Shown here piece after piece: positions 28,946 to 38,354 of a DNA stretch of 64,000 bases. The stretch spans positions 12,699,213 through 12,763,212 of the forward strand of contig CM026386.1 in the NCBI GenBank assembly GCA_014843695.1. Reading direction: 5' to 3'. A model generated the notes under the pieces. It did not search any database. It saw only the letters and a list, made by a program, of their open reading frames with translations, and had not been told where the DNA came from. The stretch comes from Archivesica marissinica. Lineage: Eukaryota > Mollusca > Bivalvia > Venerida > Vesicomyidae. The stretch's first letter is position 1; the number at the start of each line of letters is the position of its first letter. The translations under genes and the position numbers were made by a program.

Positions 28946-29096
28946 CCAAATCCAAGTGTGTTGCAGAGTACCTTGCACGTCGTCTCACTGAAAGTGATCC
29001 ACGGTTCGCCTATCATCTTCCAGTTACCGTTATTGGACACTTCGACTAATCCCTCATTCAGATTCTCAGAAATAGGGTATAGCCGGAATATATACT
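28946..29096 (-). CDS. SRCR domain exon, N-terminal half (SRCR-C)
   Basis: This 151-nt exon (29096 to 28946) encodes the first half of an SRCR domain. It reads IFRLYPISENLNEGLVEVS, then NNGNWKM and TTCKVLCNTLGFG, matching the family pattern RL..G....GxVEV...GxW......AxxxCxxLGF. The acceptor is AATCTCCAACAG (phase 1) and the donor is TTTGG|GTATGT (phase 2). The cysteine normally found just after GxWGxV is missing, and the C-half at 817-995 lacks the corresponding mid-domain cysteine, which supports pairing the two across the minisatellite. The nearest upstream exon is the EB module (29933-30055), with matching phase 1. Confidence 0.8.
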
Positions 29097-29144
29097 CTGT
29101 TGGAGATTCAAAAGTATACTCAGTAATCGCTCTTTATTTTACAA

Positions 29145-29367
29145 CGATTGCGAAACAAGTTTTAACAACTTATATTAAGCACTCTCGTTGGCGCGGATGA
29201 AAGCATAAATGTGGTCATTCGTGTGAGAGGAAACCGGAGTACCCGGAGAAAACCCACCTGTCCGATATGGCGACCACCGTACCATATCACATACTTCCCG
29301 GTCCGAGGATCGAACCCGGGTTGCATTGGTGAGAAGCGACCGCGCTAACCACTGCGCTAATCGGACA
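29145..29367 (-). mobile_element. SINE family D, near full length
   Basis: Read on the minus strand, the head is tRNA-like, with an A box (TTAGCGCAGTGGTTAGCGCG) and a B box (GGGTTCGATCC). The body contains GGTTTTCTCCGGGTACTCCG, and the tail GAGAGTGCTTAATATAAG is followed by AACTTGTTTCGCAATCG. That tail is almost the same as in SINE family C although the bodies differ. The B box and the lack of a proper anticodon stem make it a tRNA-derived SINE, not a tRNA gene. Confidence 0.8.
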
Positions 29368-29384
29368 TGCAACCAATAGTAGAA

Positions 29385-29545
29385 TAATAATAACAATAAT
29401 AATAAAGACTTTATTTTACGAGAGAACTCATTTAGGCACAAGTTAATCTACCATGAGGCTCTCAATATATATACAAATCAAAAGATAGGACTATAAGTGA
29501 AAACTGCACGTTGGAATTATATAGTAATGTTAAAGCTGAAAAGTA
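29385..29545 (+). repeat. Interspersed repeat E with (AAT)n start
   Basis: An (aat)n run leads into aaagactttattttacgag and then the block gataggactataagtgaaaa. The same sequence appears inverted at 40996-41160 and 60671-60810, and its left part at 38655-38760. Its class is unknown; no coding capacity is seen. Confidence 0.65.
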
Positions 29546-29699
29546 GAGAAACTATATATAATATGTAATAGAATATGATGATATATGGACTTGGCTCGTA
29601 GAGTAGAAAATGGGAATGAGACAATTGATGACAATAAATCTATATAACAATGTGCCGATATGACTTAAATATGAACTCATATTAGTTTATACAAATTTA

Positions 29700-29911
29700 G
29701 TTTAGCTCGATTGCGAAACAAGTTCTTATAACTAATATTGATCACTCTCGAGACCTCATTCCTGATGGAATACATCGCCACGAGGGAGAGAGAGGAGGCA
29801 ATGTGGAATTTAAATGCCTTGTCTAAGGGCACACTCGTAACGGCTCCATCGGGCTTGAACTCCGGACCTTTCGCACCAGAAGCAAACGAGCTACCACTGC
29901 ACAATCACGAC
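29700..29911 (-). mobile_element. SINE family C, near full length
   Basis: Minus-strand reading: tRNA-like head GTGCAGTGGTAGCTCG and a B-box-like GGAGTTCAAGCCC, body CCCTCGTGGCGATG followed by TTCCATCAGGAATGAGGTC, and tail AACTTGTTTCGCAATCGAGC. Further copies lie at 34287-34446, 60028-60210, 61098-61196 and 61296-61512. The element sits about 20 bp past the donor of the EB exon, in an intron of the predicted receptor gene. Confidence 0.8.
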
Positions 29912-29932
29912 TATTTTCCTGTGCTACCTTAC

Positions 29933-30055
29933 CTGAACAGGTGAAATCTCCAATGGGCCCATAACCTCTTTTACATACACATATGTTGTATTTGCAGATC
30001 GCGTTGGGGACGCCTGCACATATATCATCGGACGAGCAGTATTCTGATAATGGTG
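29933..30055 (-). CDS. EB / EGF-like cysteine-rich module exon
   Basis: This 123-nt symmetric (phase 1-1) exon encodes a 41-residue six-cysteine module with spacing C-x5-C-x7-C-x4-C-x1-C-x12-C. It reads SEYCSSDDICAGVPNAICKY and then NICVCKRGYGPIGDFTC. The NxCxCxxGY core fits EB-type or EGF-like modules, which are extracellular and disulphide-bonded. The acceptor is TGTTCTTGTTTAG and the donor is CTGTTCAG|GTAAGG, both strong. It lies between SRCR-B and SRCR-C with compatible phases. Whether it is an EB (Pfam-type) or a divergent EGF module cannot be settled by eye. Confidence 0.78.
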
Positions 30056-30140
30056 CTAAACAAGAACAATAAAACACACTAATATTTGGATGCAAAAACA
30101 TTTCACAGATAAACGAATGCACATAATAAAACTCGCGATG

Positions 30141-30366
30141 TATACTAGAGGACATAGAAAACGCACACTTCGGATAAGTGTGTTTTTACATGAAAAACAA
30201 TAACTATATAAATACATAGTTTTAATCATTTTGAAATATGTTTAGTTGTTCAGTTTGTGTTTTGTAATAAAGATGTGATGTATCTTTGATGGAATACTTC
30301 GTATTTCGTTTTCATGTAATAATAATCATATACTGTATGTGTGCGTTTTCTATGTCCTCTAGTATA
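30141..30366. mobile_element. MITE-like element with 28-bp perfect inverted ends
   Basis: The sequence at 30141-30168 (TATACTAGAGGACATAGAAA...) is the exact reverse complement of 30339-30366. A third copy of the same end follows directly at 30375-30402 in the orientation of the right end. The interior (about 170 bp) is AT-rich and non-coding. Confidence 0.7.
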
Positions 30367-30548
30367 TAATGTAGGTGTGCGTTTTCTATGTCCTCTAGTA
30401 TATATACTATATTCAAGCAAGAACAACTAAATATTGTAGAATGACAAATGTAAAAATAAAGTTAATTGAAGCAAAGTAACGCTAACACGTCAAGGTTTAA
30501 AAGTTGTTCATTGCATAATCCTAGTTATCTATTTGAATGGGACGGTTG

Positions 30549-30836
30549 TGTGTTTTACGTTTATTTATCGTCGCTACCAGTTGCCCATATGAGCGACGCC
30601 TCCTGAAGAGATAGGTCATTTTAGATTTTTGGAGGATAGTACAATGATACCGACAGAGACCCATTCCAGAGTCTCCTCTGGTTCTTTTACATGCACGATG
30701 TAAAGCACCGACACGAGACATCGGTTTAATGTCCCATCTGAATGACTGTTAATATATTATGGTCAGACAGGGGATCGAACCTGCGATCCCTGGAGTACCA
30801 GTCCAGCGTGCTACCACTGGACTACATATCCGTCTG
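30549..30836 (-). mobile_element. SINE family A, full length
   Basis: Minus-strand reading: tRNA-like head with A box GTAGTCCAGTGGTAGCACG, a hairpin CTGGACTGGTACTCCAG that mimics an anticodon arm, and B box GGTTCGATCC. The body contains GGTCTCTGTC and CCAAAAATCTAAAATGAC. The tail CAACTGGTAGCGACGATAAA includes an inverted repeat GCGTCGCT...AGCGACG. Other copies lie at 36214-36470, 55158-55410, 59366-59592 and 59825-59990. Confidence 0.85.
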
Positions 30837-31544
30837 TAATGGGACTGTTAAACTTGCGATGTCTATTTATGTAACGTAGATTACACGGTGCAATTTACCA
30901 TTGGGTATATATTAATAAATAGTTTTATGAAATCTTGAAGATTGAGTGATAGGTTTGTTAACGTTGTATCAGGCATAGATCATAGTGAAATATAAAAGAT
31001 AGTTGATAGATATGTGTCGGCACTCCGTGGATGTTGACCCCTCATTGTGAGAATCAGTGACTATCAGATGTGATGCACAACCACAGGGGGGTGTATTTAA
31101 TGTTGTAGTCCAACCCATTTGTGTACCCTATTTGCAGGAGTGTGATACATGTGCTTAAATTGTGGATACTTCGGACCACAGACACAAGACACAATTGTCT
31201 TTGCCCTATAGTAAGTAATGTTTACTGAAGGCAGCCAACGGAAATAAAACAAGCATGCAGAAACATCGACGAGAAACTAGGTACAAACGACCAGATCACT
31301 GGCATGTCCTTGTGGTCCCGACAGGAAGACCTTATCCTATCAACACATACTTTTTATTTGATGGAGATCGGTCAAATAACACCAGCATGACACATTGTTT
31401 CATCGTGAACAGCAGGAAATGCAATGTTGACGATGTCGCTGGGCGTTATGGCAAGGTTATGGTAACGTGATACAATGGATCTTACACGCGTGATGATTTC
31501 ATAACATATTATATATATACATGTATATATGAGTGCGTACTTAC
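30837..31544. other. Intronic sequence, nothing recognised
   Basis: This lies between the SINE-A copy and the SRCR-B C-half exon. A 71-codon open frame at 31255-31470 on the plus strand has no recognisable domain and no splice or expression support. I would not call it a gene. Confidence 0.5.
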
Positions 31545-31723
31545 TGCTGCAATCTAAAACTAGTTTTGAGTAACATCTAGGTTGATACTGCGTTACATCT
31601 TGGAACGTGCATTGGTTGAACTGTGTCTCTGACCCAGTGCAGGAGAATTTCTGAATATCCAGCCAGCTTAGTACTACTCCGTCATCCGTATATCCGCCTA
31701 AACTTTGCGAAATGTTATACGTC
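31545..31723 (-). CDS. SRCR domain exon, C-terminal half (SRCR-B)
   Basis: This 179-nt exon (31723 to 31545) is the same length as the SRCR-C C-half. It reads VVLSWLDIQKFSCTGSETQF, then NQCTFQD, QPRCYSK and LVLDC. The family cysteines of this half are all present, including the mid-domain one missing from SRCR-A and SRCR-C. The acceptor is CATCACTTCCAG (phase 2); the donor AGCA|GTAAGT is strong (phase 1). Its partner is the N-half at 33624-33789, about 1.9 kb upstream in transcription order, and together they form a complete SRCR domain with canonical cysteines. The next exon downstream is the EB module. Confidence 0.83.
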
Positions 31724-31974
31724 CTGGAAGTGATGCAAACACACTCTCTTTATACAGCGGCTGGATTAACACATAACATGCCAATCACAGCAAAAGCAGC
31801 GTTTGCAAACAGCATAGATCCAGATCAGAAGGTGCAATCTAAGCAGGCTCTCTGCTATCTGCTATCGTATAGTGGAGCTAGCACACTTTGCTGAACATCA
31901 AACAACATAGATATTGATCAGATGTCGCTAAACGGTTAATAAAAAGAGAAATGTATATAGGATATGAAGAGCGC

Positions 31975-32207
31975 ATCCATGGTTGAGAGGTTACGGTCGC
32001 CGACTTGTATACAATTGTAACCTATCATCATTGATGGTCACGGGTTCAGGCCCCGCTCTATATATGAAAAAGTTGGCAGTTTCTTACGGAGGTTGGTGCG
32101 CCAAGTACTAGCTAACCGCTGGAGCCTGCCCAGAAAAGGTGTTGTTAGGTAAACTGCCCGTCGCTCAAATGAGTAACCGGTAGCGACGTTAAATAAACAT
32201 TTTATTT
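31975..32207 (+). mobile_element. SINE family B
   Basis: The head has a class-II-tRNA look (GGTTGAGAGGTTACGGTCGC, then CACGGGTTC). The body contains AAGTACTAGCTAACCGCTGG and AAAAGGTGTTGTTAGGTAAA. The tail CCGGTAGCGACGTTAAATAA is shared with SINE family A. It lies in the intron that splits SRCR-B. Confidence 0.8.
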
Positions 32208-33623
32208 GTTTAAATATTCTTATGAGAGGATCTGTATCGATATTGTATGCACGTTCCTTCCAATTTAGTTCGCATGTTAAGGTTTAAGACAGGGATTCAT
32301 AGGGCAACTTAATCCCAAATATACAAAAACAAATGATGTCACAGTTAAAAATAATGCTCACTAGTATATACCCTTGCTTGACAAATATTTTGAAAGTTGA
32401 TTCCACAGGTTTTGTACAGAACTGTATATACATGACAACAGTTCCTTGTTTTCTAAATGCATACTACATAAATCACATACGTCAGAGTTAGATATTTTAC
32501 ATCTATATATGTAGTTTCATAATGTATTTATATTGAAAACGTTTGTATCTGCTCTTGTTTTTACCCCCCCCCCCAATTCACACCTAGGAGCCCAAGCAGT
32601 GACTGTGCATAGGCTACATACCAGCTGTGATCAAAGGTATTGGGAACTACTAAATCCTACTGAACATTGACAACTCATGATCTAACATGGATCGGCATTT
32701 TGTCTGTATACTCAAAGAAGGAAATTGCCGTTGATAAATCTCAATAAAACAAGGTTGAGCGCGTGATGTCATATGTGACGTCAGTTTGTAATTTTGCGAC
32801 GTCGTTTGCGGCCTTCTAGTCCGGCAGTGAAACAACGGTTTTCACCTTAACCTGAAATTCCCGGATAAAGTTGTTTCCCTCTTGATTATTGATCTGTGGG
32901 ACATATATAATGATATCTAGGTGGGTGTGAAGTTCTCACCTTTGGGCAATTTGAAATATTCAAGATTTTCAAAATGGCCACCAATCTGAAAATGGTTTAA
33001 CAATATATTCGCTAATAATGAATTACACTGATAATAATTGTAGACCCACTATTCTATAATAAATAATCAATGAAGAATACTATTTATAAATTTGGGTCAA
33101 TTGGCAGATATAGCCATTTTGAAATTAAAAATGCCCGCCACTGAATATTTTTCTACCCATAATGAAAAAATAAATATGTTGGAATAACATGGAATATTAC
33201 TAATTATATAACTTTTTAAATCATCATGATACCATGATAATATTGTATGTATATAGTTCCACATGTGATGCATGCATGTCAGTTATACCAATACATGTAT
33301 GCACAAGAGACTTATATCCTACAGGTCCTCACATTCGAACTGTAGGTCGGGCATTAAGCACGTCTGCTTAGACGACAATATATGGCGTCACAAAAGACGT
33401 CATACATGACGTCACTGGCAGTTTCAATATGAAAACCTTCGCTTTGACGTCATTTCAACATTCAGCGACTAGGTACCACACGTGTAAACCAGTGGAAATA
33501 AAATGTGTTATTCAACTGCTTTCATTGGAAAGCATAGCACACTAAGACATTTCTTCGGATGTCATTCCGAATTATGACCGGGGGAGACGATAAAAAAACA
33601 AGTATTTGTAGCATAGTACTTAC
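32208..33623. other. Intronic AT-rich sequence with a C11 tract
   Basis: No exon was recognised. There is a run of eleven C at 32564-32574. A pair of diverged, similar segments around ttcaaaatggccacc (32968) and tagccattttgaaatt (33111) may be the arms of a decayed repeat. This is intron of the predicted SRCR-B domain. Confidence 0.5.
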
Positions 33624-33789
33624 TTATATCCCAAAGATCTGCAAATGGCTGTGGATACGCCTGCAGGTGGCATCATAACTGCCTGATCATAACTACACAC
33701 AAGCCCCCATCTTCCATCCATCTTAACTTGGACAACCCCTTTGTTCGGCGTTGCACCACCAGAGAGACGAACATCTTTGATCACGTGAT
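33624..33789 (-). CDS. SRCR domain exon, N-terminal half (SRCR-B)
   Basis: This 166-nt exon (33789 to 33624) reads KDVRLSGGATPNKGVVQVKM, then DGRWGLVCSYD and AICRSLGYK, a textbook first half of an SRCR domain (VRLxGG...GxVxV...GxWGxVC...AxxxCRxLGY). The acceptor is TTATTCGACAG (phase 1) and the donor is GGATATAA|GTAAGT (phase 2). Both expected cysteines of this half are present. It joins in frame to 31723-31545. An upstream exon would have to end in phase 1, as the SRCR-A C-half exon does. Confidence 0.86.
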
Positions 33790-34286
33790 CTGTCGAATAA
33801 ATTACATGTTTCATTATTAGTGTTGCATGTGTTAAGTTGTTCTGTGAAAATTACGGTTGTGTAAATTGAAATCATTCAAATGCAAGCTGTTTGTACTTCA
33901 ATAATATGTCCATATTGTGATTTTAGACAAATGCAGATGACATCTTGTAGTTTATTTTCTATCAATATCATATTGCATCGTTGATGTAAACGGCATATAT
34001 GCATATCTATTTAGTATTTGCATGGATCCAAGCACTATAGATGCAGACGAAATTATTCATTAGTGTTATATGTACATGCCAAGAACCTGAAGATGTTTTT
34101 GATTATCAACACAACAGACTTCTGTATTTTCAAACAGTAATTTCGGAAGTTCTTTTTCTGAAGGAAAGGAAGGGTTACTTTAACCAACCATTGCTTTGAC
34201 CAATCAGAAACCTTTTGGAGATCTGAATTTATCTGTGTTTTATATGTGGAGGACACTGCCATTGAACAGTCATCTGCAAATAAAGT

Positions 34287-34446
34287 TCAAGCCCCGCTGG
34301 AGCCGTTACGATTGTGCCCTTATATGCAAGGCATTTAAATTCCACATTGCCTCTTCTCTCTCCCTCGTGGCGATGGATTCCATCAGGAATGAGGTCTCGA
34401 GAATGATTAATATAAATTATAAGAACTTGTTTCGCAATCGAGCTAA
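34287..34446 (+). mobile_element. SINE family C, head-truncated
   Basis: It begins within the B-box region (gttcaagccccgctggagcc) and runs through ccctcgtggcgatggattcc to the tail aacttgtttcgcaatcgagc. The tRNA-like head is missing. Confidence 0.8.
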
Positions 34447-34675
34447 AATAAATTTGTATAAACTAATTCCACGCAAGTCCATTTTCCTTTATAACTTTTA
34501 CATATGGCGTACACGTGATTGTGTAACCAATTAATAAAGTGACAAAGACAATCCAATCCCGAAGTGGATACAGTGACATTATTTCAACACACATCATATA
34601 TTTCAGTCCTACCTGTGCAATTCCATGTAAGTCCATTTCCCCTTATGACTCTCAAAGATGGCGTACATATCCTAC

Positions 34676-35270
34676 TATCGCACATAACAACATATACCGA
34701 CTATCCCACATAACAACATATACCGACTATCGCACATAACAACATATACCGACTATCGCACATAACAACATATACCTACTATCGTACATAACAACATATA
34801 CCGACTATCCCACATAACAACATATACCGACTATCGTACATAACAACATATACCGACTATCCCACATAACAACATATACCGACTATCGTACATAACAACA
34901 TATACCGACTATCGCACAAAACAACATATACCGACTATCGCACTTAACAACATATACCGACTATCGCACATAACAACATATACCGACTATCGTACATAAC
35001 AACATATACCGACTATCGCACATAACAACATATACCGACTATCGCACATAACAACATATACCGACTATCGCACATAACAACATATACCGACTATCGCACA
35101 TAACAACATATACCGACTATCGTACATAACAACATATACCGACTATCGCACATAACAACATATACCGACTATCGCACATAACAACATATACCGACTATCG
35201 CACATAACAACATATACCGACTATCGCACATAACAACATATACCGACTATCGCACATAACAACATAACAT
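34676..35270. repeat. Array IIa: 26-bp minisatellite, ~23 units
   Basis: The 26-bp unit is built from CATAACAACATATACCGACT plus ATCGCA, and it is nearly uniform, with cgcaca/cgtaca/cccaca variants. It abuts the 3' side (gene orientation) of the SRCR-A C-half exon region. The same unit makes up the 11.7-kb Array IIb at the equivalent place in the duplicated segment. Confidence 0.95.
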
Positions 35271-35443
35271 AAATAAAACACCTGTCTAGTACATAGATTT
35301 TAATTGGGCATTTGCATTTGAGGCTTTGACCTCTCTACGTATGACATTGACCTATGAAGCATACACCCGAGTATTGCACCCAGTTATATGGTACTGAGAA
35401 CGTGTTATTTCCTTTAACTTCACTCTATTACTTTCATATCGAG

Positions 35444-35550
35444 TTATTGCTGAACCACAGTTGACATTTGAACCTTGAATGCTGAACTGCAGAAATACTG
35501 TTTGGAAGGGCACCCGGGGTCTTTCTCCACCAAAGGAGAGTCGCCGTTAG
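35444..35550 (-). CDS. Possible terminal exon after SRCR-A (copy 1)
   Basis: A 34-residue open stretch ending in TAA contains GCPSKQYFCSS and KVQMSTVVQQ. It is preceded by a possible acceptor (GGGCCCAACAG), phase-compatible with the SRCR-A exon, but the implied intron is only about 55 nt with no good polypyrimidine tract. The same frame stays open in the second copy (54394-54500) with a mix of silent and replacement changes. Weak candidate. Confidence 0.25.
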
Positions 35551-35605
35551 CTGTTGGGCCCACATTAACCCCAAAAGACAAGCAAACAATAAAGTGAACA
35601 GTTAC

Positions 35606-35760
35606 CAAAGCAATGTACGCCTGAAGAATCTATTCCATTCCCAAATGACCCTGGTTCTTACACACATTCCGATATGGAGGTTTCGTTACCACTACATGTC
35701 AGTTGGCTTAACTTGTACACACCGGTGTAGGAAAATCTTTCTACGAGAAATCCGACAAAT
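35606..35760 (-). pseudogene. SRCR-A C-half exon with premature TAA (copy 1)
   Basis: This 155-nt exon (35760 to 35606) is homologous to 54704-54550. It has a good acceptor (TTTTGCTATTACAG, phase 2) and donor (TGCTTTG|GTAACT, phase 1). It reads TGVYKLSQLTCSGNETSISE and then CV, followed by an in-frame TAA at 35658-35660 where the other copy has CAA. Downstream of the stop the frame stays SRCR-like (SSGVHCFG). Splice sites are kept, so this is either a recent pseudogenisation, a truncated isoform, an allelic variant or a base-call error. Confidence 0.72.
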
Positions 35761-36213
35761 CTGTAATAGCAAAATATACAAACCTATGACTGCAGAAACG
35801 TATGTGAGAAAGATAGAATCATTGAAATTGAACACAGAACTAGGGAATAAGATTTGTCTCAAATATCCGTGAAAATTCATTGATTTTTTAACAGTGCTCG
35901 ATTGAATAATTTTGATAAAAATATAATGTCAAACTTAAAACCAAATAAGCAAAATGATTAGTAGATTTGAAAACAGAATGTTGCTGGCGTGTAGCAAGCA
36001 CGTGTTTGTTGGGCTTCGTATAAAAATATAGTTTTTGCAAATGTTAGTTTACAATATACTACAACAGCAATCTACAGTAGGTTAAAAACTGGAATCTTAT
36101 AACAATGTTTTCATACAGAAATAAATAGATGAAAACAGGAATAAATGGTATTAGGAAAGTGCATGATTTTTACACGCATATATAAGCAGGCCTAATCTTG
36201 GACAAAAGTGTTA

Positions 36214-36470
36214 CAGACGGATCTGTAGTCCAGTGGTTAACACGTTGGACTGGTAATCCAGTGTCCAGGGATCGCAGGTTCGATCCCTCGTCTGACCATA
36301 TTAAAATTAACAGTATTTCAGATGGGACTTTAGACCGTGGTCTCATGTCGTAGCTTCACACCATGCACGTAAAAGAACAATAGTAGACTCTGGAATGGGT
36401 CTCTGTCTGTATCATTCACTAATCTCTTCAGAAGGCGTCGCTCAAATGGGCAACCTTTGTTTATGCAAAA
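36214..36470 (+). mobile_element. SINE family A in SRCR-A intron (copy 1)
   Basis: The head is cagacggatctgtagtccag, with an anticodon-arm-like hairpin and B box ggttcgatccc. The body includes tggaatgggtctctgtctg, and the element fades after ggcgtcgctcaaatgggc. The same element occurs at 55158-55410, so it predates the duplication. Confidence 0.85.
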
Positions 36471-36611
36471 ATATAAATACAGTTTAAACTAAAAGTAGGT
36501 TTCCAAGGCCATGTTTGGTGAACTGTTATAGCTTAACTTTGCAAATTCCATAGTTACTGTATCTATGCTGCAGCTCGGGGGTTCAGATCTCGTTAAATAT
36601 GAAGCTCTCAC

Positions 36612-36789
36612 CCATATCCCAGTATTTTGCAGATCGTTTTTGCTGTGAGTTCATTCACAGCGTTACGCGGTAGTAGCCCCCATTCGCCATCCTCGAACAC
36701 TTGGATTGCTCCCTCGTACGGCTTCAAGTCCAAATAGTCCAACTCGGTTATATTGTTTACGAGTCTAACGTCTGTAGCTATAACGTTCA
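36612..36789 (-). CDS. SRCR domain exon, N-terminal half (SRCR-A, copy 1)
   Basis: This 178-nt exon (36789 to 36612) encodes ATDVRLVNNITELDYLDLKP, then EGAIQVFEDGEWGLL and TAKTICKILGYG. The acceptor is CATATAGAAACAG (phase 1) and the donor is TATGG|GTGAGA (phase 2). The cysteine expected after GxWGxV is replaced (WGLLPRN), and the partner C-half also lacks its mid-domain cysteine. It differs from the second copy (55549-55726) by about six bases, four of them changing residues (V/G, D/E, Q/K, L/V). The exon is open, but the downstream half-exon of this copy carries a stop. Confidence 0.8.
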
Positions 36790-36829
36790 CTGTTTCTATA
36801 TGTATAATTATATATATTAAGCAGGTTTT

Positions 36830-37227
36830 AATGAGTAATCAGTTATTCCCCCTGAATACTCCTAAAAATAGACATGTCCTCTTAATTGGTTTCCTCTGTT
36901 TTTATCGTTGTTTCCTTTGCACCACGTGTTATCAAATAGCATCCGTTTTCTCAACTTATGATTAGTAAATTTTTAAATCTCTACAGCTAGTCTACAGTCT
37001 ATCTATATCCAATTGGTAATTTACTGTAGAAAGTTGTTATCCATATTACAGTGCAAATCACATTTATCATACCGCAACATCTGGTTAGAAAACAACGGTA
37101 AAAACAAAGGCTCCCAAATAAACGGAAAACGACAAACATACAGTTCGGGATATATCGGACTTTATCTGCCAAGGGAGGTAATAGAATAACCAGCTATGTC
37201 GCTCAGTGTGGAAATATGCTAAGAACG
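36830..37227. other. Sequence upstream of SRCR-A N-half, non-coding
   Basis: No exon was recognised. The 36840-36980 part (gaatactcctaaaaatag, tatcgttgtttcctttgcac) has a close copy in the segmental duplication and a third, diverged copy at 40630-40810. Confidence 0.5.
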
Positions 37228-37512
37228 CGCAGTGTTCTTGTATTTAGAATACAGTAATGCTCTTGTATTTAGAACACAGCAATGCTCTTGTATTTAGAAC
37301 AGAGCAATGCTCTTGTATTTAGAACACAGCAGTGCTCTTGTATTTAGAATACAGAAATGCTCTTGTATTTAGAACACAGCAATGCTCTTGTATTTAGAAC
37401 ACAGCAATGCTCTTGTATTTAGAACACAGCAATGCTCTTGTATTCAGAAAACAGCAATGCTCTTGTATTTAGAACACAGCAATGCTCTTGTATTTGGAAC
37501 ACAGCAATGCTC
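37228..37512. repeat. 25-bp minisatellite, ~11 units (copy 1)
   Basis: The unit is AGCAATGCTCTTGTATTTAG plus AACAC, period 25. The equivalent array in the second duplication copy (56164-56572) has about 16 units, so it has changed length since duplication. Confidence 0.93.
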
Positions 37513-37524
37513 ACGCAAACAAGG

Positions 37525-37775
37525 GCCATCCTCAGTGGTCGAGTGGTTAAGGTCGCTGACTTGTATACCACTGTAGCCTAACACCATTGCTTGTCACGGG
37601 TTCGAACCCCGCTCAGACAGTGTCTCTTTAGATAAAAAAAAGGTAGGCAGTTTCATACGGAAGTTGGTGCACTAAGTACTGGTTAACCGCCGGAACCTGT
37701 CCAGAAAAGGTGTTGTTAGGTAAACTGCACGTATTTAAATTGGGAAACCGGTAGCGACGTTAAATAAACTTAAAT
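37525..37775 (+). mobile_element. SINE family B (copy 1)
   Basis: The head is tcagtggtcgagtggttaag, then cacgggttcgaaccccgctc. The body includes aaaaggtgttgttaggtaaa and the tail is accggtagcgacgttaaata. It directly follows the 25-bp array, and the same arrangement recurs at 56587-56828. Confidence 0.85.
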
Positions 37776-37890
37776 TTAAACTTTGAAAATATACTTTAAA
37801 AAATTGTCATTCAGCTTTGATCAACGATCAATTAATTAAATAAAAATGTAAATACCATTTGTTAAAAAGTATTTGTTTTGTGCAAAGTTG

Positions 37891-38230
37891 CTAATATTTT
37901 TTTTTTAATTTAATAATATTTTATTGCATTTTTCCATACAATACATTACATATATACATACAATACTAAGAACAAATCAGAGATTAATATGTAATTATAT
38001 GATTGCAGTATACGATACATTTGTTTTGTCGAGGGGGGAAAAGCAAATCGGTTGGGCTACAAGTTACAACAACATTATTTACAGCCCTCCCCGTTAAATA
38101 TTATATAACATGCATACAAATTATAACAAATGTACATAGTATATAAACATGTGCATTGAATGGAACTGTCTGGTCATGTATTGTCTCACAAGGGCTACGC
38201 ACAAGCGTTCTCAGGTAACAAATCGGAAAT
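37891..38230 (-). mobile_element. Probable retroelement 3' end with poly(A)
   Basis: On the minus strand the sequence runs into AATGCAATAAAATATTATTA followed shortly by an A10 tract (T10 on the plus strand, about 37894-37903). That is a polyadenylation signal and tail arrangement typical of a retrotransposed 3' end. No reverse transcriptase is visible upstream, so it is a 5'-truncated LINE or a processed 3' UTR. Confidence 0.4.
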
Positions 38231-38354
38231 ATTATTTGCGTTTTGAGTTATTCTTTATAATGGTTTAGGCTATGATGGATGTATGGTCAGTTTGAACAAG
38301 GTGACGAAGTAGCCATGGAAGATAATTAAAGATAATTTAATGATAAATATTATA

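Larger units (their letters stand above)
817..33789 (-). other. Putative gene: SRCR-B / EB / SRCR-C receptor segment
   Basis: Five minus-strand exons form an unbroken phase-compatible chain: 33789-33624 (enters phase 1, leaves 2), 31723-31545 (2 to 1), 30055-29933 (1 to 1), 29096-28946 (1 to 2) and 995-817 (2 to 1). The predicted order is SRCR, EB/EGF-like module, SRCR, the mosaic layout usual for secreted or membrane scavenger-receptor proteins of invertebrates. No signal peptide, transmembrane segment or terminal exon is visible, so both ends of the gene lie elsewhere or were missed. The exons at 35.6-36.8 kb and 54.5-55.7 kb could be upstream exons of the same gene. Joining the exons into one transcript is inference. 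Confidence 0.55.
35265..37775. repeat. Segmental duplication, copy 1
   Basis: About 2.5 kb from the edge of the 26-bp array through the SRCR-A exons, SINE-A and the 25-bp array to SINE-B matches 54212-56828 in the same orientation. Intronic parts differ by only a few percent by eye. SINE-A and SINE-B are shared at the same places, so they inserted before the duplication. Confidence 0.9.

Noticed and set aside
28775..29200. 141-codon plus-strand open frame
   Set aside because: It lies opposite the SRCR-C N-half exon and SINE tail; the minus strand carries the domain signature and splice sites.
29175..29441. 88-codon minus-strand frame with RVRSSDREVC-like reading
   Set aside because: It is translation of SINE family D, and similar readings appear wherever that SINE occurs.
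31255..31470. 71-codon plus-strand frame as a gene
   Set aside because: No domain, no splice context, and it lies within an intron of the minus-strand gene; length is within chance expectation.
36214..36300. tRNA gene candidates at SINE heads (also 29300-29367, 30760-30836, 37527-37610, 56587-56680)
   Set aside because: A and B boxes are present, but the acceptor stems do not pair properly and each head continues into a repeated SINE body and tail.
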